Of a stretch of 64,000 nt of DNA, positions 32,843 through 47,200 are shown in pieces. The translations under genes and the position numbers were made by a program. The stretch covers positions 235,901,591-235,965,590 of the forward strand of contig OY728143.1 in assembly GCA_963277665.1 (NCBI GenBank), read 5' to 3'. Each line of letters opens with the position of its first letter. The first letter of the stretch is position 1. This DNA is from Viscum album. Taxonomy: Eukaryota > Streptophyta > Magnoliopsida > Santalales > Viscaceae. The notes beneath the pieces are model-generated. The model did not search any database. It was not told the DNA's origin and was given only the letters and a program-made list of their open reading frames with translations.

Positions 32843-35424
32843 GTAGGATCCTCCCCAAAGCCTCTCGTGAAAAAGTAAAGAAATCATGATAAAGCATAGT
32901 GAACAACAGTGAAACTAAATCATCCCCTAAGAATCTATACTATGTTCCCAACCTCACCATAGCAACTCTCACCATGTAATTCATAGAAGAATATATCATA
33001 TAGAAAAGGATATCAAGGGTACCCCGCTACTACTTCCCCACTGGTTTTCCTCTTTTCCCTAATGACATACGTCCTGTTCATCTCTCTCCAAAGGCTTGCC
33101 CATATACACCTGGGCTAAGATCCACAATATGCACCGCATGCACCACAAAGGATTGAACGCAGACACTTGGGCGAAGCTCCACACCATCCTCACAACCAAA
33201 AGTAACTAGGTAGTTTCTGGGAGCCACCACAGATCACATAATGTGTATCATACGTCAGGTATTATACCTCAATCCATTACATCCCATACACCGAGTAAGG
33301 ATCCTCAAGCCATCACATCCTATACAAGTTACAACTATAGTAGTCCATGGGATACTATATCCAGAATATATGTATGTGAATAAACACATGCCATTACAGC
33401 CCTCTACACACATATATGGGGGAAACTAACCGTTGTGCCCAATGGAACTAGTATCTACCAAGAGAAGAGAGCGGGGTCAAAGGGGCTAGTTAGTCATTTA
33501 CCCTCCCATCAGAATGATGGGGAAAACACCCCCTAGGGCTCTGAATCCTCGGGGTGCTAGTTTCCCTTACTGACAAGGTGCAGTAGCGAACAAAAACACA
33601 AAAAGTACAGAATACATAACTCACAACCCCCCTATGTGAATAACCTAGTCATAGTCTCAACTGCAGCTAACATCTCTCTGACTCCAAGCTACTATTTCTA
33701 ATACTAGGTATCCTATAAGCACACAACCAATTAAAGAACATCATTAGGTTACTTCATTCTATTTTTCATCAGTTCTCCTTTACATTAATTAATTCGTTGC
33801 ACATTAGTTAACTATGAACAAAACCACATTAAACTTCATTGGCATCACATTCAAAAACAATTTTTCCTTTAAAAATTCAACATCACCTTTAAATTCCAGC
33901 ATCTCCATCCCCGTGGATCATCACCATTTAATCAATATTTGAATACAGAAATTACTTTCCCATATTCCTAGGCATTCTAGAAAAGAGCCCTATGACACTA
34001 AACACAAGGGGGCTCAACACGGTGAGTAGATGTACTACCCTTCGAGTATTTTCCGCCTATAGAAAAAGCGTAGACCCATCCTCACTCGAGGAGCTAGACG
34101 TGGAATGCACGTGGCATACCCCACGCGTCTTCACCTCATTCGGACGAAGGGTAAGCAAGACCAGCTGCCTTGAGAAGTGGGGAAAAGTAATGCAGATAAA
34201 CATTCAATCAAAGTCACCACGCATCAAACAAATACATCCATCCCATTCCATCATCACTTGTGTCCACTTTGACACCCAAATGCATAAACCGATGCATCTC
34301 GCCACTCTATGCTTCATCCGCTACCACAACCACAAGGCCTCCCTGCCTCCACATACCACAACACCCCTCCAGGATAACATCACAGCACAAGCTGCAGGAA
34401 ATCAAACATCACATCAAATGGGCTCTTGGCCCTTTGACAAGGCATCCTGCCTTCATACGTAATGAGCACTCATGGGTCTAAAGCACAAGGCACTCAACCT
34501 TACGAACAAGAGGGTAAATAAGAACCCTACCAGGCGTTATCTTTTATCAACCAACCAGTTCTTTAATCCCTCTTGAATTAATAGATTCAATTCGTAAGTT
34601 ACAATTCCAGGAAAACTAATCTGTAATCTATCACAAAAGATTTAACATGCTTACTATACCAATTTGATTAACATAAAATTAGAACAACCACAATATCGAC
34701 AACAACCAGATTCATTTACATGCCTCATTATCTTTAGCCAATTGATTATCAATAAATTCTGGCTTTACTTTCTTTATCAATTTCCATCCAGAATGAACAG
34801 ATGAACAAATCAAGCATAGATATCACTCTATCTAGAAAAACATGAGGCAAAACGTTATCACAGTACAAAGCAACAACAACAACCGACCAAAAAAATTATT
34901 TTAATCTTGTTCAATTATTTAGTTAGGTCAATTCCATTGTGATCCAAAGGGATAAATCATGCTAACTCTACGATTTCACATAAATAATTAGACAATCCAC
35001 GAATCCCCTACCTCAATGGTTTTTTAGGAAACCCACAACGGTCGTAGAATGCTCAAAGAGACCGGGCTGATTCAACAAGGATCCTCCCAATATCTCCTCT
35101 CCTAACACAACCAAGACAAAATATCATCACAAACGTCATACACACACTTAGATCTTCCCATAATGGGCGTAGATCTAAGATCCCTAGAGAAAAGGAGTAG
35201 TAGATCTAGGTATATCTAAAAAAACAAACAAAAAATTTCACTTACCTCTAGAAACCGGATTCGATTTGCGAAGAGAAGCCTCCGAATCGCCTCCAAAATG
35301 CTTGGGAGAGGTTCTTCCACCTACAAGGAAGGGTAATCCCCAGTTATGGCCGCTTAGGGGCTTAAATGAGGTTATTAAAGGTAAAAATAGTTAGATCCAC
35401 AATTTTAGGATCTAACTCTATGTG

Positions 35425-35550
35425 CTCGCACGGTTAGTTCGCACGGTTTAACAAACGATGTGCTAACCATGCGTTAGCCACTGCCCTAAAGACCAGCCTT
35501 GCACGGTTTGGCCACACTGTGTAGGTAAACTGTGCGTCAACCATGCGAAA
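35425..35550. repeat. GC-rich inverted-repeat cluster in Element 2 5' LTR
   Basis: GCACGGTTAG at 35428-35437 faces CTAACCATGC at 35463-35472, with more GCACGG and CCGTGC-like words following. It is the counterpart of 27020-27230. Confidence 0.65.
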
Positions 35551-35676
35551 GTTATTATCCTTAAAATTTCCTCAAAAGTCCACCCAAATCCACCCCCAAG
35601 TCACCTTGACTTCCCGAAACACCTCTAGTACCGCATTTTCACAAAGGAATGGATCGGAGAGTTCTGGGCCATTACA

Positions 35677-35681
35677 TTGAG
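35677..35681 (-). repeat. Target site duplication, Element 2 right
   Basis: TTGAG directly follows the LTR and matches 23995-23999. Confidence 0.92.
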
Positions 35682-38600
35682 GATGATGGTTATCCCCTTT
35701 CATATGTTTTATTTAGAACAATGATTTATTATGTATACATGATAATGAATAGATATTATAATGTATTATATAAAATTAGAATACCCATTATTATATTTCA
35801 ATGATCAATTAGTCATGTTTCTTAATTAACTAACACATTCTTTTTCATGTTCTTTATACATAGGATGTAAAATAAGGATGGATTTAATGGAATATCATTA
35901 ATAAATCATAATATATAAGAACTATTGGGATGTATATCGTCTTCTTTAATATAAAATATTCATTTAAATATATTGATCAAAAACACAATTTATTTGGGTT
36001 TAATATGGACACTAGTATATTTTTGAAAAAAAAATTGTTTCCATCAATCAGGGTCTGGTATTCTATATCATTGGTTTTTCAATATTTTCTCAATATGATG
36101 AAATGTATTAGAACATCTTTAAATGAATTCAAAAACTATACCAAAAATCCTAACATATTTCATATCATGTTTGTCATTCTACATCTTATTGGGATTATAT
36201 AATCACTGATATGTTATACCTCCTAGACAAGGGGATTGTAATTGATAGAAAATTTTTATACCTCTAAATTCATTTTTTAAAACTCTCGGAAGGCCTCCAA
36301 GACCATGTCATCCTTTCTTTAATTATGAATCATTAGTATATTCTTATCCAAAATTAACATAATAATTAAGTATGTAACTAAAAAATTAAAACGTGAATAT
36401 TAGTTTGTTCTTATAATATCGATTTCCCAAGGAGATATTTACATTCAATATACATCCATCTAGACATTCGGGTAATAAAATGGTTCCTAATAAAAATTAT
36501 TCCTCTATGGAAATAAACTTCTAATAATTACATTTTTATGGGTGTATCCATGGTTATAATACATATATATTGGGTAATTTTATTAATTTTATCGTTGATA
36601 TAATACTACAACACAATCTCTATCATAATATACCATCAATATTCATTAATGTGGTCAGGAATATAATCCTTCTCTAAAGTCCACACCAGAATGTTCTATT
36701 AATCATTTTAATGTTTTATAGAGTTAAAATCCTAATAAATAATTGTAATCATATTTTGTTGATAGATTGTTTTTGGAATAGATATTTATATGATCACATC
36801 CTATGGTTACAACCATGATATGGTGATACAATATTTGTGGTTGAGTATGGAATAAAATATCTTCTTAATTTACATATGAAAATTCTTGGGGATTTGGATG
36901 ATGTGGATTGGTATATGATATTTTATTAGTGTTACTAAAAATATATAGGGGAGTAATTCATAATCATGATCAATGGTATGCATATACAAGTTTGTTTGGA
37001 TTAGAATATGATAATCTATTTTTTAGGCCAGTAAGAGATATTAGTCTGTACAACATTTTCATAAAAGTTAAACTACGTGACTTATTAAGGTGGAATAGGT
37101 ATATGAACTTGTCTGTATTAATAAATAACATTTTTGAAACTCTTATACAATGACATGGATATCTAGAATTATACAATTAGATTCTAGAAGGTCCCATTTA
37201 CATATTCAAATTATATGGGTATAAAATTAATTTTTAGTTATTATGGATTTTAGGAGTCCTCCGCGAAATAAAAGATATTATATACCCATCCTGTTATAAA
37301 AAGATAATTAGATGGGAGGTATTCTCATTGTCACTCAGAGGATAAGATCCAAATGCCATAAAATTTTTAAAATTTTCCTATATTTATCGTCTTGGAATAA
37401 CACTTATAGGAAAATAAAAATCTTTTTATGTCGTAAAAAATTTCAAAACAGGATTAAAGAGTCATGAATGAGCCTTTATAAAGTTACTGTAACACTATAT
37501 ATCTCATAATGAGTTTTTAATGTTGTTGATTAGATAATAGTGATGATTCTAATTAGATAAATGTTGTTCTTTTATTGTTATATTGAATTTACTAAATTGG
37601 ACAACATCCACAAAAGGGGTTCTATTTAATTAAATCTATCATAAAAGATCATAGTTGACTAAAAAATCACACTATTAAATTATTAATAACTCGTTTACTA
37701 TTTTATTAATAAAATATCCACTCATCTTCACAATTCACATATATGAATGTGATACCAAAATCCTAATATTTCACAATAAATTATTTTTAATGGTGTGGGA
37801 AGTAATTTTTCATTCACCATTTTGATTATAATGTTCCCCTATTCATTTAAGTTTCACATGTCATATGGTGATGTCATATTCCAGATGATATTTATGTATT
37901 TAATATAATAGGTGGAAGATGTCATGTTAGGTTTACAATTTTTTTGACTCTAAACATAGGACCATTTCAATTTTCAGTAAGTGTGATCCTTTTTTAAAAG
38001 TAGGTCGTTTTGTTGCATTTATGTATACACTCTTCAAGGAACATTGGATTATAGTAAGGGTGGTGAGATTACTCTCACCTCTTTTTGGAATTTATTTCTC
38101 ACACATATAGATTCTTAATTATTTAATAATTATTACTGAATCCCTTACAATAAAATTTTATTATTAGTTACCACCATCCATTTCATTTATAGATTCAATT
38201 CTTCTTATGAGTGTTTTAGTGAATCTATATGGTTTAATATTGTTTTGTTTGGTTCTGTAATATTTATTTACATCCACAAAGAATGTAGATATATGGATTT
38301 TAATGGAATTTGAACTCATATTTTTTAGTGTATCCTAATGGAACATTATATTCATTTTACAGAAAATTATTATGCAACAGTCAAGTACTTTTCATTTTCA
38401 TAAAAACAGAACAAATTTGTTTCCATTTAAGGTCCAACCTCAATGAATAATTGAATGTCCTCTTAGGGGATTACATTCTAGAGACAGTTAATCTAAATTT
38501 AACATCCCACATAATTGAATTATTTAAATCCATTTTATTATTGTGGATACAATTCATGTTGATCTACCTTTTTATGACATGTATTTATGATAAATTAATG

Positions 38601-38930
38601 TACCTTTATGTTCATGAATTTTAGAAATGTTGGATCATTGGATTAATACACAATGGATATTCTATTATATGCTAGTTATCATCGATCAAATTTAATATAT
38701 TTTAAGTTGTATGGATGAATATTGTCTAGAAAGAACTGTGTATATAAATTATCATCATGATGTAAGTAAATATTATATGAAATTTGAATACATTATGGTT
38801 TGAATACTTTTTGAAATGGAAAAAATCGATGGTGTGGGACATGGGTATGAATTAGACATTCTAGTTAATCTCATCAACAACATTTCTTTTCATTGGATGA
38901 TGAGTTATAGATACTATATCCCATTTGTAA
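35682..38930. other. AT-rich intergenic DNA, no gene
   Basis: AT-rich, with frames up to 90 codons (35930-36202) but no domain and no codon pattern suggesting a gene. I saw no clear repeat borders. Confidence 0.5.
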
Positions 38931-40480
38931 CATCACGACCCAAAATCCACTAAACAGGTGCTCCGAGTCGGTTCGCCACAAGTCCTCAACCATACCACCC
39001 CATACACTATATATTTTCGACTAGAAACAAGAGACTACTGTGTGATAGTGGGGAAACTATGCCCTCATTACATAGTAAGAAAAATACAGAACTAACTATG
39101 TATCATACACAATAAAAAGTAAATATAGTTCAGTAGAAAAATACAAGTGGAATATAAAAATTTTTAATAGTCAAATGTTGTAAAAGAATAAACACATATG
39201 AAATACAATATAACACCGGTGACCCACTAGGTTGACCATATATATACAAGTACTAAAGGAACTGGAAGTAAAATTACATGTCTCTACTACAAAATCTTTT
39301 CCAACCCACATACCCGATCACCAGACTCTATCAAACTACACCTTCCCAGTTAGTAGAACCACTCATGTAGCTCCACTCTATCATGTAACACAGATCCTCA
39401 TCCCCATCCACCATAAAACTTGTGCTCAACCTGAAAAGTAGACAGAAGGTCTACACGTACATTGAGGTTCACGTACTGTGGTAATAAATAATCTCCCATG
39501 GGCGCCCCGATATGAAACATATAAATATGCTGCTAAAGGTGTATGCAACATCAACATTATCAATCATGCTATAACAAAAAAAAGATGTAAACCAAATGTT
39601 AAACTGTAGTCAACCTCAGAGTCTGTAATCCCTATCAACTGGACAAGTTCTACCAAGGATGTCCATATCAATATAATTATACATGTATAGTGCCATACCT
39701 TTTTACATGTACATAAATATTAATATTCATGAGTATATGAATAAAATAACAAGAAACCACATCAACAGTCAATCCATGGGTCTATAAGCCCGATTTCCTG
39801 GACATCCTGTGCAAGGGCATTGAGCTAGACAACTTTCCACTCAATTTGTGTGTCATTAAGTTGATCTATGTGTCCGTAATCCCATAGATGTGTACCTTTA
39901 TCATCCAAATCCTGAATTATATCTTTGAGCAAGATATGTCACCACATGGGGAATGCACATACAACACCTGAGTTCACTTGTACTCGACTCTAATCACTGA
40001 ACAAGTGTACAATTTACTAATGGTCAACCATAATGAATATGGAAGAGCGTAAACATTCTGATCGTAGGACGAGAATTGTATAACCATCCCCACCACTCAT
40101 CTCAAACATGACATCTCTCACTGTCTGAACTGCTAACATAGCACAAGAATAATTGGTAATGACCTCTGGGTATCTCTCACTATCAATAACCCTCTAGGTC
40201 CAACATAGTATATGACCACCTGGACAGCTCTCATGGTCTGAACCTGTTTGGTAAGTCAACTACACCAAGGCTCTCGAGGTCCTCTGTAAATGCTCTAGAA
40301 ATCTCTACAATATTCTTAATCCAAGGCTCTCAGAGTCTATGATAAACAATCAAGCAATGCTCAACAGCCAAATATCAGGGATCACCAATGGTAAACCCAA
40401 TGACAAATCAATCACTATACATTCATATACAAATTAACAATCAACATCCAATTCCTAGGTAGTACCTCTGGTTATACAAT
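38931..40480 (-). repeat. Old antisense LTR-like stretch
   Basis: It begins CATCACGACCC, close to the TGTCATGACCC terminus of the Element 2 LTRs as seen on the plus strand. It then shows a GTTCAGTAG phrase about 200 bases in (39129-39137), where Elements 2 and 3 have ACTCAGTAGG. It is less AT-rich than the DNA to its left. No matching second LTR or duplication was found, and the right border is a guess. It is probably a solo or truncated LTR of another gypsy family. Confidence 0.45.
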
Positions 40481-40848
40481 AAATTTTTGAAATAACATGT
40501 TTTAGAAGCCATATCTCAGGTAATCACGTTTGAGCACCCCATGAAGCAATAGAGATGCAGGAAAAACATATGGGCATCCCAATAGAAACAAATATTCCCA
40601 TATGTTGATAGATTCATCATATCATTGGGTACTCCTGAAACAATGAGAGTGTCTATTTTTTGGATTTATTGGAGGTATGAATTTATGTCAGTGGAAGGTG
40701 ATGTTCCAATTATTGTTGTGGGATTGGGTTGTAATTACAAGTGTCTAATAGAATTATAGTCATATGTTTTCATCATAAAGATGTTATGGTAATGAAATTG
40801 GAAGAGATCATGAGTGTTCTACATGTCCAGCTAATTGTGAATGATTAA

Positions 40849-41090
40849 TTTGAGAGTTTCAATGAGTTGCTGCCTCTTTATCTTGAGGTGGAATCAAAAC
40901 ACCGTTTGGAAGTTCAGCTTTTCTATTGTGGTCTTGCAGAAAATATCAGGGAGATAATTACCTTTTCTGGTGATGTTTTGTTTGGAATGATGGTTGATGA
41001 GGAATTAATAGAGGAGTTACTTATTGAAGTATTGTTGGTGTTAGTTGGTACTCTTGATGTTTCCCCATATGGGGATAATTATGTATTATA
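40849..41090 (+). pseudogene. gag-like remnant
   Basis: A 74-80 codon open stretch on the plus strand. It reads ESFNELLPLYLEVE, then QLFYCGLAENIREII and FSGDVLFGMMVDEELIEELL. The order (F-x-E-L-L, then Q-x-F-Y-x-G-L, then a small-residue segment and an E-rich helix) resembles the C-terminal capsid half of gag in Ogre/Athila-type or related gypsy elements. A TAA at 40846 and a TAG at 41089 bound it. It is a fragment only, and opposite in strand to the LTR-like stretch on its left. The assignment rests on pattern resemblance and is not certain. Confidence 0.45.
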
Positions 41091-44000
41091 GACAAATGTT
41101 TCAAAGAAATATCTCTTATTGGATCTATATTTTCACTCATCCAAAGAGTCATTTCTATGATTCCAATGTGATTTTTCCATGAGTTTGTATTAGTATTTTC
41201 ATAATCCTCCAAAATGAATTCGTCGATTTGGTAATTTGAGAATGTGGGGTACATTTTTTGATGACTGTTTCCTAAAGAATACATTTTGATCGAAGGATAT
41301 CATCCCTTGAGTGTGAGGTAGTGGATAGTTTAGGCATAAAGGATCCATACATTGGCCCTAGAGTGAAGCATGAACATTGTTAGAAATAATGTTTTGTGGA
41401 AGAGTTGTTATTCCATATTTAACCTATGTTATTGGAGAACAGACAGTTGAATTTTCTTTTTTATGTTCTTAGATGTGGTTGTAAGGTCCATATTAGTTTT
41501 GAAGGGTTTTTTGGTTTCAATTTCTTGTAACCATGTGGTTTCTCTATATAGATTCATATCATTACATGGTTCAATTTAGTATATTGCATATATTTTCCAC
41601 ATTTTATTATTTTTGAGATGCTTATGATTTGTGGAATCAATAAATCATGGTTTGGTTCATTGTTTTGTCTAAGTCCCTTTTGATTCTTTCATCTTGTGTT
41701 GTGGGGTTTTCATGTTTAGGGAGCTCCTGATCCTACTATTGGTCAATTCTAGCTGATTTATTTCAGTGTGGAGAACCCTCTTGGATTTTATCATGGTTCT
41801 TCATGTTGTTGTTTTCTCGATATCCAGTTTGGTGTAACTTGTGTATTTAAAGGGTTCACCCCATGAACATGGTTCGATTTGGACTCAATTCATTTTAGGT
41901 TTGAGTTTTTGATATCATCATTCTATGTGACTTTCTAGGGGAAGAATAAAATAATCAGGGATAATTATCAAACCATGAAGAGAGTATTCTTATTATTTTA
42001 TTCTTTTCATGTCTTTGGTTATTTTGGTTGAGTTTTAGGTTGAGGTCTATGTTTGAATTTTTATTTTTTAAAGTATTGATGTTTCTATTTGGCATCTTCA
42101 CAGTTTTTTTGCATTGTTTCATTATAAACCTTGGGACCCATTATTTCATTGAATTTTTACATTTAATTTTATTCTTAAATTGTTTTCATGGAATAAACTA
42201 TCCATGGATTTTTCCAAACTACATGAGTCCTAGGATTAAATGGGACACAAATATTTTGGTGTATAGGTCATAGTTCATGTATTGCGCACAATCAGAAGAA
42301 ACCATTTTGTAATGATGTGGGGAGGATCTAAAATTTTATAGTGTAGAATATAAATGTCGGTGCATGGTTTCTTAAAAATCATGCCAAAACATGTGGACTT
42401 TCCCTTCTCTCAAACAGGGTGGGTAAGGCTGGTGAATACTTTTTCAAACCATGTACACAAAATGTGAAACATTCCCATGACATTAAAATGTTTAATTTTT
42501 TATTATACTCCAACTATCTTATAACTCCAATTTGGTATTTACTCTTATGGATTCGTAGTTAATAATTGTGGGGTTTCTTGTTGTCCAAACCCTATGAATT
42601 ATGGAAGATGTGTGCGATGTTTTTCTTTTGATGTTCTGGTGTATAGTTGGGTCGTTGGGATTAGTTCTTCTATACATAAAGATATCATTTCAACTGAACA
42701 TCCTTGAGTTATGTTCGTTAATCAATTTAATTTCCTACACACTCCAAGAGACGTGTGGGTGTTTCAAAATAATTTGTAAATGTTTTATTTATTCTTGAAA
42801 TGTTCATGTTTGGTTAATTATGGCATTTTCATGATGAATATTTGATGGGAAAATTTTCATTAAAGGTTATTCCAAAGATAGTACTATATATATATGTAGA
42901 TAATGTGTGTGATAAAATTCCAATTTTAATTTTAATATTAATTTTGTTATTTTTTCATATGTTTATTCTTTCTTAATCCTTGACTAATAAATTTAGATGT
43001 AATTTTGTATTGTTTTTTAATTGGTGATATTTATGTTATGGCACTTCTATGTGGATTTCTTTGATTAGTGTTAAATAAAGTAGTGGTTCTTTAAAAAAAA
43101 TTGCGTATTTTTCGGTTCATTCAAAAAAATTCAATGTCTTCCATAGGATTTGAAAAAACTATATGGGAACAGGGTAAACATGCTTACGGCCCCATAAATG
43201 ATAATATCTTCTTTATTAAATGTATCACTAAAAACTATTTTTTTAAAATGTTTCACCTTCCTCATTTCTCCCTTATACTTAATTATGTAAATGGGTATTT
43301 TCTCTAAAAACCTCAAGTTAATCCAAAATGGTATCATGGTTTCCAAATGATCTCTAAGTCTCTGTACAAGTGTGTTTCTCATGGTTATTTTTTTGGAATA
43401 TTAAAATATGTTTTTCTAACTAAATGAGAAAATTTATAATTTTCCACCTTCCATATATGTTAAATGTTCCACCATAGTTTTGGATTTTTTTGAAGTGGTA
43501 ATGAAAATTTTTATGTTAATGCTCCATTGGTAATTTGTGGTATTTTGTATTTTATAAAAATATCATGTTATATATAGGCCTTGTGGAAACATTGGATGAT
43601 GTGATGTATGATGAGAACTTCTATATTGGACCATCTAATGAGAGGGTCATTGCGTAGGTCGTGTTAGTGTTTGGGCTAGGAATGTATAATGACTGTGGGT
43701 TATTTGTATGAGCCACTTGATTGAGGACCTACCCTTTCACTATATTATTGTATCAATAGGTAATTTTCAATTTTTCTAGAGTGTAGATTTGTGTTTTATT
43801 AACGGTCTTAATTAAATGGGTTGGTACCCCCTCGATTAGCTGAGAGGGTTGGTTGGACGTTCCACTAGATTTGGTAGATTTAATCGGATTGTTGGTTATT
43901 GACTATGGAGCCACACTATATGGTGATAGGATAGTCTAAAATGATTAGGTTGAGAGTTTTCTCATATTAATGATTATTAAATGCCCATAAATATTATCTA

Positions 44001-44298
44001 TATGATATATTTTATTATGTTTCACTTGTTTTTTTGATCTAATAGATTATGTCTAGTTGTACTATTTTCTTTATTCTCTGCCCAGATCTTTTATTGGGTG
44101 ATTTGGATTCCTATTTTTGGAATTGGTTATTCATAATTTTTCTTAAAAATGGAAATATGGTTCCATAAGGAAATACATGTTCATGTTGACCAAAAATTGG
44201 GGTTTCTCAGAAAGTAGAGTTTGGAACGTTAAAAATGATGATATCCAATTTTAGAACTATAATTCAAAGAAATTATTATGGTCTATTTAGAGAAAGGA
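41091..44298. other. Unclassified non-coding DNA
   Basis: This stretch is T-rich on the plus strand and less AT-rich than the outer flanks. It could be decayed retroelement interior or LTR following the gag-like remnant, but I found no second copy, primer site or coding domain. Frames such as 42028-42273 and 42601-42798 are short and featureless. Confidence 0.4.
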
Positions 44299-47200
44299 TT
44301 TCATGATCCAAACCAATGGAAATCGTTCCCAAACTCCCCAATAACACCTCCATATGACATGGGATGGCATAAAAAACATAGTAGACTATGACACACATTG
44401 GAGGTCATATCCTATGAAACCTATATGCATGCACCCACATACACCTCCATGAAATTGTGCATGGATATATATAAACAGGAAGTAAACTCGTGAATATATC
44501 AATCTAACACTATATTATAGAAGCCTTAAAAAATTCAAAATACACACCCAACATAAGAAAACTGTAAATGAATCGAGCCTGCTAAGTTAGAGGGGATCAT
44601 TTTCAAACCCACCATAAGGCTCGTCTACCATGCCATGATAAGCACCATAACACATCCATCTCAATAATATTCACAAATAATGGATCCTCCTAGGAAACCA
44701 TCAAAAGTACTATAGTTGTCAAAATACACAAAAAAAATGTGGAAAATCCCATGCAGGGGTGGGGATAACAACACTCAGTAGGTTCACTAATACAAAAATT
44801 AAAAACGTAGTAACTGAAATCCAATTGTATGATCGACCCAGCTAGATGGAACCGAAAAGAGAGAGAAACTCCATATCAAACCCATGATCGAATAAATATG
44901 TTATTCATTATATTCCACAAGGGGTGGAAACCTATTTACGTGACAACACTGAAATGAATCCTAGAAAACACCCAAATATACTAATCTCAAACTCCATGTA
45001 TATATCATTATGACCTCGTGAATAGAGAATGGTTACTACTCAGAGATAAATGGAACAGATGTCTACGATCACACACTATAGTTTCTTAGTCATATCATAT
45101 GACAATATTCCAAGAGGTATTCTACAGGTAGAAACAACACTACAATTCATTTTGGTGAATCGGAGAGATACCACTCAATCAGATATTACAAATCTTATGG
45201 AAAAGCAGTTCCATCCCACCGGTCAAAATCCAAGAAAACAAACTCATCGCATATCAATACTAAGAAGATCACATTGAAACCTAACAGATCATGATAATTA
45301 TATAGGTTCTCTCAACCATCCCTCAAAGGGGATGCTACTAACTCTAATAGAAAAATGGTCTCAAACCACAATAAGGGGATCAATACCATGATCTTATTGG
45401 GGATACAATGAACCCATGGTAGAAAACTGTAACAAAAAACACCCCATTAATGGGATCACACCTAGGTTCTTCTGGGAGATATTGTAAACCAAACCAGAAA
45501 CACAAGAACAATTAAAAAGGGGATCACACCTAAGATATTCTTGGGTACACCACAACCCAACCATATATCCAGGAGATCAGCTTACTCTGATAGAGTATCA
45601 TCACCTATGTATTATATGTAAAATATATTATATATGAACCAATTGGTATAGATATTTAAAGTTGGTGACCATGTAAAATGATTCTAGAATCCCAATATAA
45701 CCCATCTACTTAGAATGAGAATGTATATCAAATGATTCCACAACCCTACTAATACCAAATGGTGTGTAGGAGATTTTGTATCAACCAATTCAACAATAAT
45801 AATGAAACTGCCTACTATGTAAGGGATTATACTATTGGAAATACCAAAATCCCAACAAGGATATCCTTCTAGATAAGGGATCATAGACAATATAGTTTCA
45901 TTCAGGATGATACCAAAAATATGATCTAAGAAAAAGATTTACTAGTGCATCTAACCCATGCCTCTCTTGAATGATGAAAAAACTCTAATAAAGGGATATA
46001 GGATCACACCACAACCTCTATATTGGCATGATAGTACTCTATACAATATAATTCTATTAAGGGGATCATAAACATATATCTTGGATTTAATTACACAAGT
46101 ACCCTCATAGGTATAGACCATGGGAACTCATTCATCCACTATTGGCCTATATGTGGTTCACCCAAGGTAAGCACAACATTGCAATACCTCACATCTCCTA
46201 GTTCCAATCTTATGCCACCAAAACAACACAAATGGAAAAAATATAAGGATATTATTTTCATATACTTAAATATTATCCTCAATGGAAGATATACATTGGG
46301 TTGAAGCTCCTCTAATTAGAGACAACATGGCATATAAACGGTCTACAAGGTGTGTGTCCCCACATGAACAAATAATAATGTCCTCTACCCCCACAAATGG
46401 GATGGGCATGTTGGAATACATAGTGTGTTATAGCATTAAAAAGTGTGTCTCACCTTACCTGAGCCCTGGATATGTATTACTTTCTCATATATTAGAATGA
46501 TGTTTCAAACATATGGCATGTACCCCACGGTACATAGTGTGTCCAGACTACACATCCAATTTACCAAGACTATTACTCATTTCTATGTCCGCAACATTGT
46601 TCTCATGTTGTGTGGCCTTTACTTGTATAAGGCCGTGTACATTCACTTAGACTCCCTATCCATTTAATCTTCACACACATTTTGTGTTCAATACACATCA
46701 TGTAACCCAATATACACTATTTTGTTTCCCAGAAACTCATCCGCCCAAACGGGATGAACATACTGCATGTTACTATGAACTACACACATTGTGGATGGGA
46801 ATATCCATCAAAAATTCCAAGTGAGACGCATTAATTTCCCCTCCAGATCAACCCTCAGGGTGTCCCTAACATGTTTTTAAGGGATCTGAAATCTTATAAA
46901 TGATGTATAAATAGGGGGACTAGGATATTAAACTCCAACATCCTAAATTTTTTGTAAAAACTAAAATATCTGAGTTAAATATACCTTTTGATGATGATAA
47001 ACCAAATTTTCGGATCGATCACCATCAATATCATAGAACGATGGTGCCTTGATTCCATGATTTGATCCTTGGGTTTTCTATCACATAAAGAGAGAGAATA
47101 GGGGCTTTGAATACACTTATGATTTTCTCAAATTATAGTGATGGATAAGTATTATTGATTTAATTTTTTTATTACTCTCCACCCACTACTCTCCAAGGAC

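Larger units (their letters stand above)
24000..35676 (-). mobile_element. Element 2: degenerate Ty3/gypsy chromovirus (Tekay/Del-like)
   Basis: This is an 11,677-bp LTR retrotransposon on the minus strand, flanked by a perfect TTGAG duplication. Reading right to left it has a 5' LTR (32407-35676), initiator-Met primer site, gag, zinc knuckle, protease, reverse transcriptase, RNase H, integrase, chromodomain-like tail, purine-rich region and 3' LTR (24000-27355). Both LTR ends are TG/CA in element orientation (TGTAAT...ATGACA). Coding frames are longer than in Element 1, but stops, at least one frameshift and lost catalytic residues make it inactive. LTRs differ by about 11% over a 165-base sample counted by eye, so it is old. 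Its LTR sequence is unrelated to that of Element 1, so it is a separate family. Confidence 0.95.
32407..35676 (-). repeat. Element 2 5' LTR
   Basis: The 3,270-bp partner of 24000-27355, with matching ends. It repeats the hairpin (32823-32842), the ACTCAGTAGGATCC motif (32838-32851) and the GC-rich inverted-repeat cluster (35425-35550). The TATA-like motif is mutated at 34428-34443. Frames such as 33992-34462 and 34260-34481 on the plus strand lie inside the LTR and are chance frames. Confidence 0.94.

Noticed and set aside
33992..34462. 156-codon plus-strand frame
   Set aside because: It is inside the Element 2 5' LTR, and the aligned position of the other LTR (25585-25788) keeps only a shorter, differently ending frame. 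It is a chance frame.
24000..35676. Possible CRISPR-like or satellite array suggested by repeated blocks 8.4 kb apart
   Set aside because: The repetition is fully explained by the two LTRs of Element 2, with matching target duplications and primer site.
35930..36202. 90-codon open frame on the plus strand
   Set aside because: No domain, no relatives recognised, biased to Phe/Ile/Lys as expected from AT-rich DNA, and no sign of exons around it.
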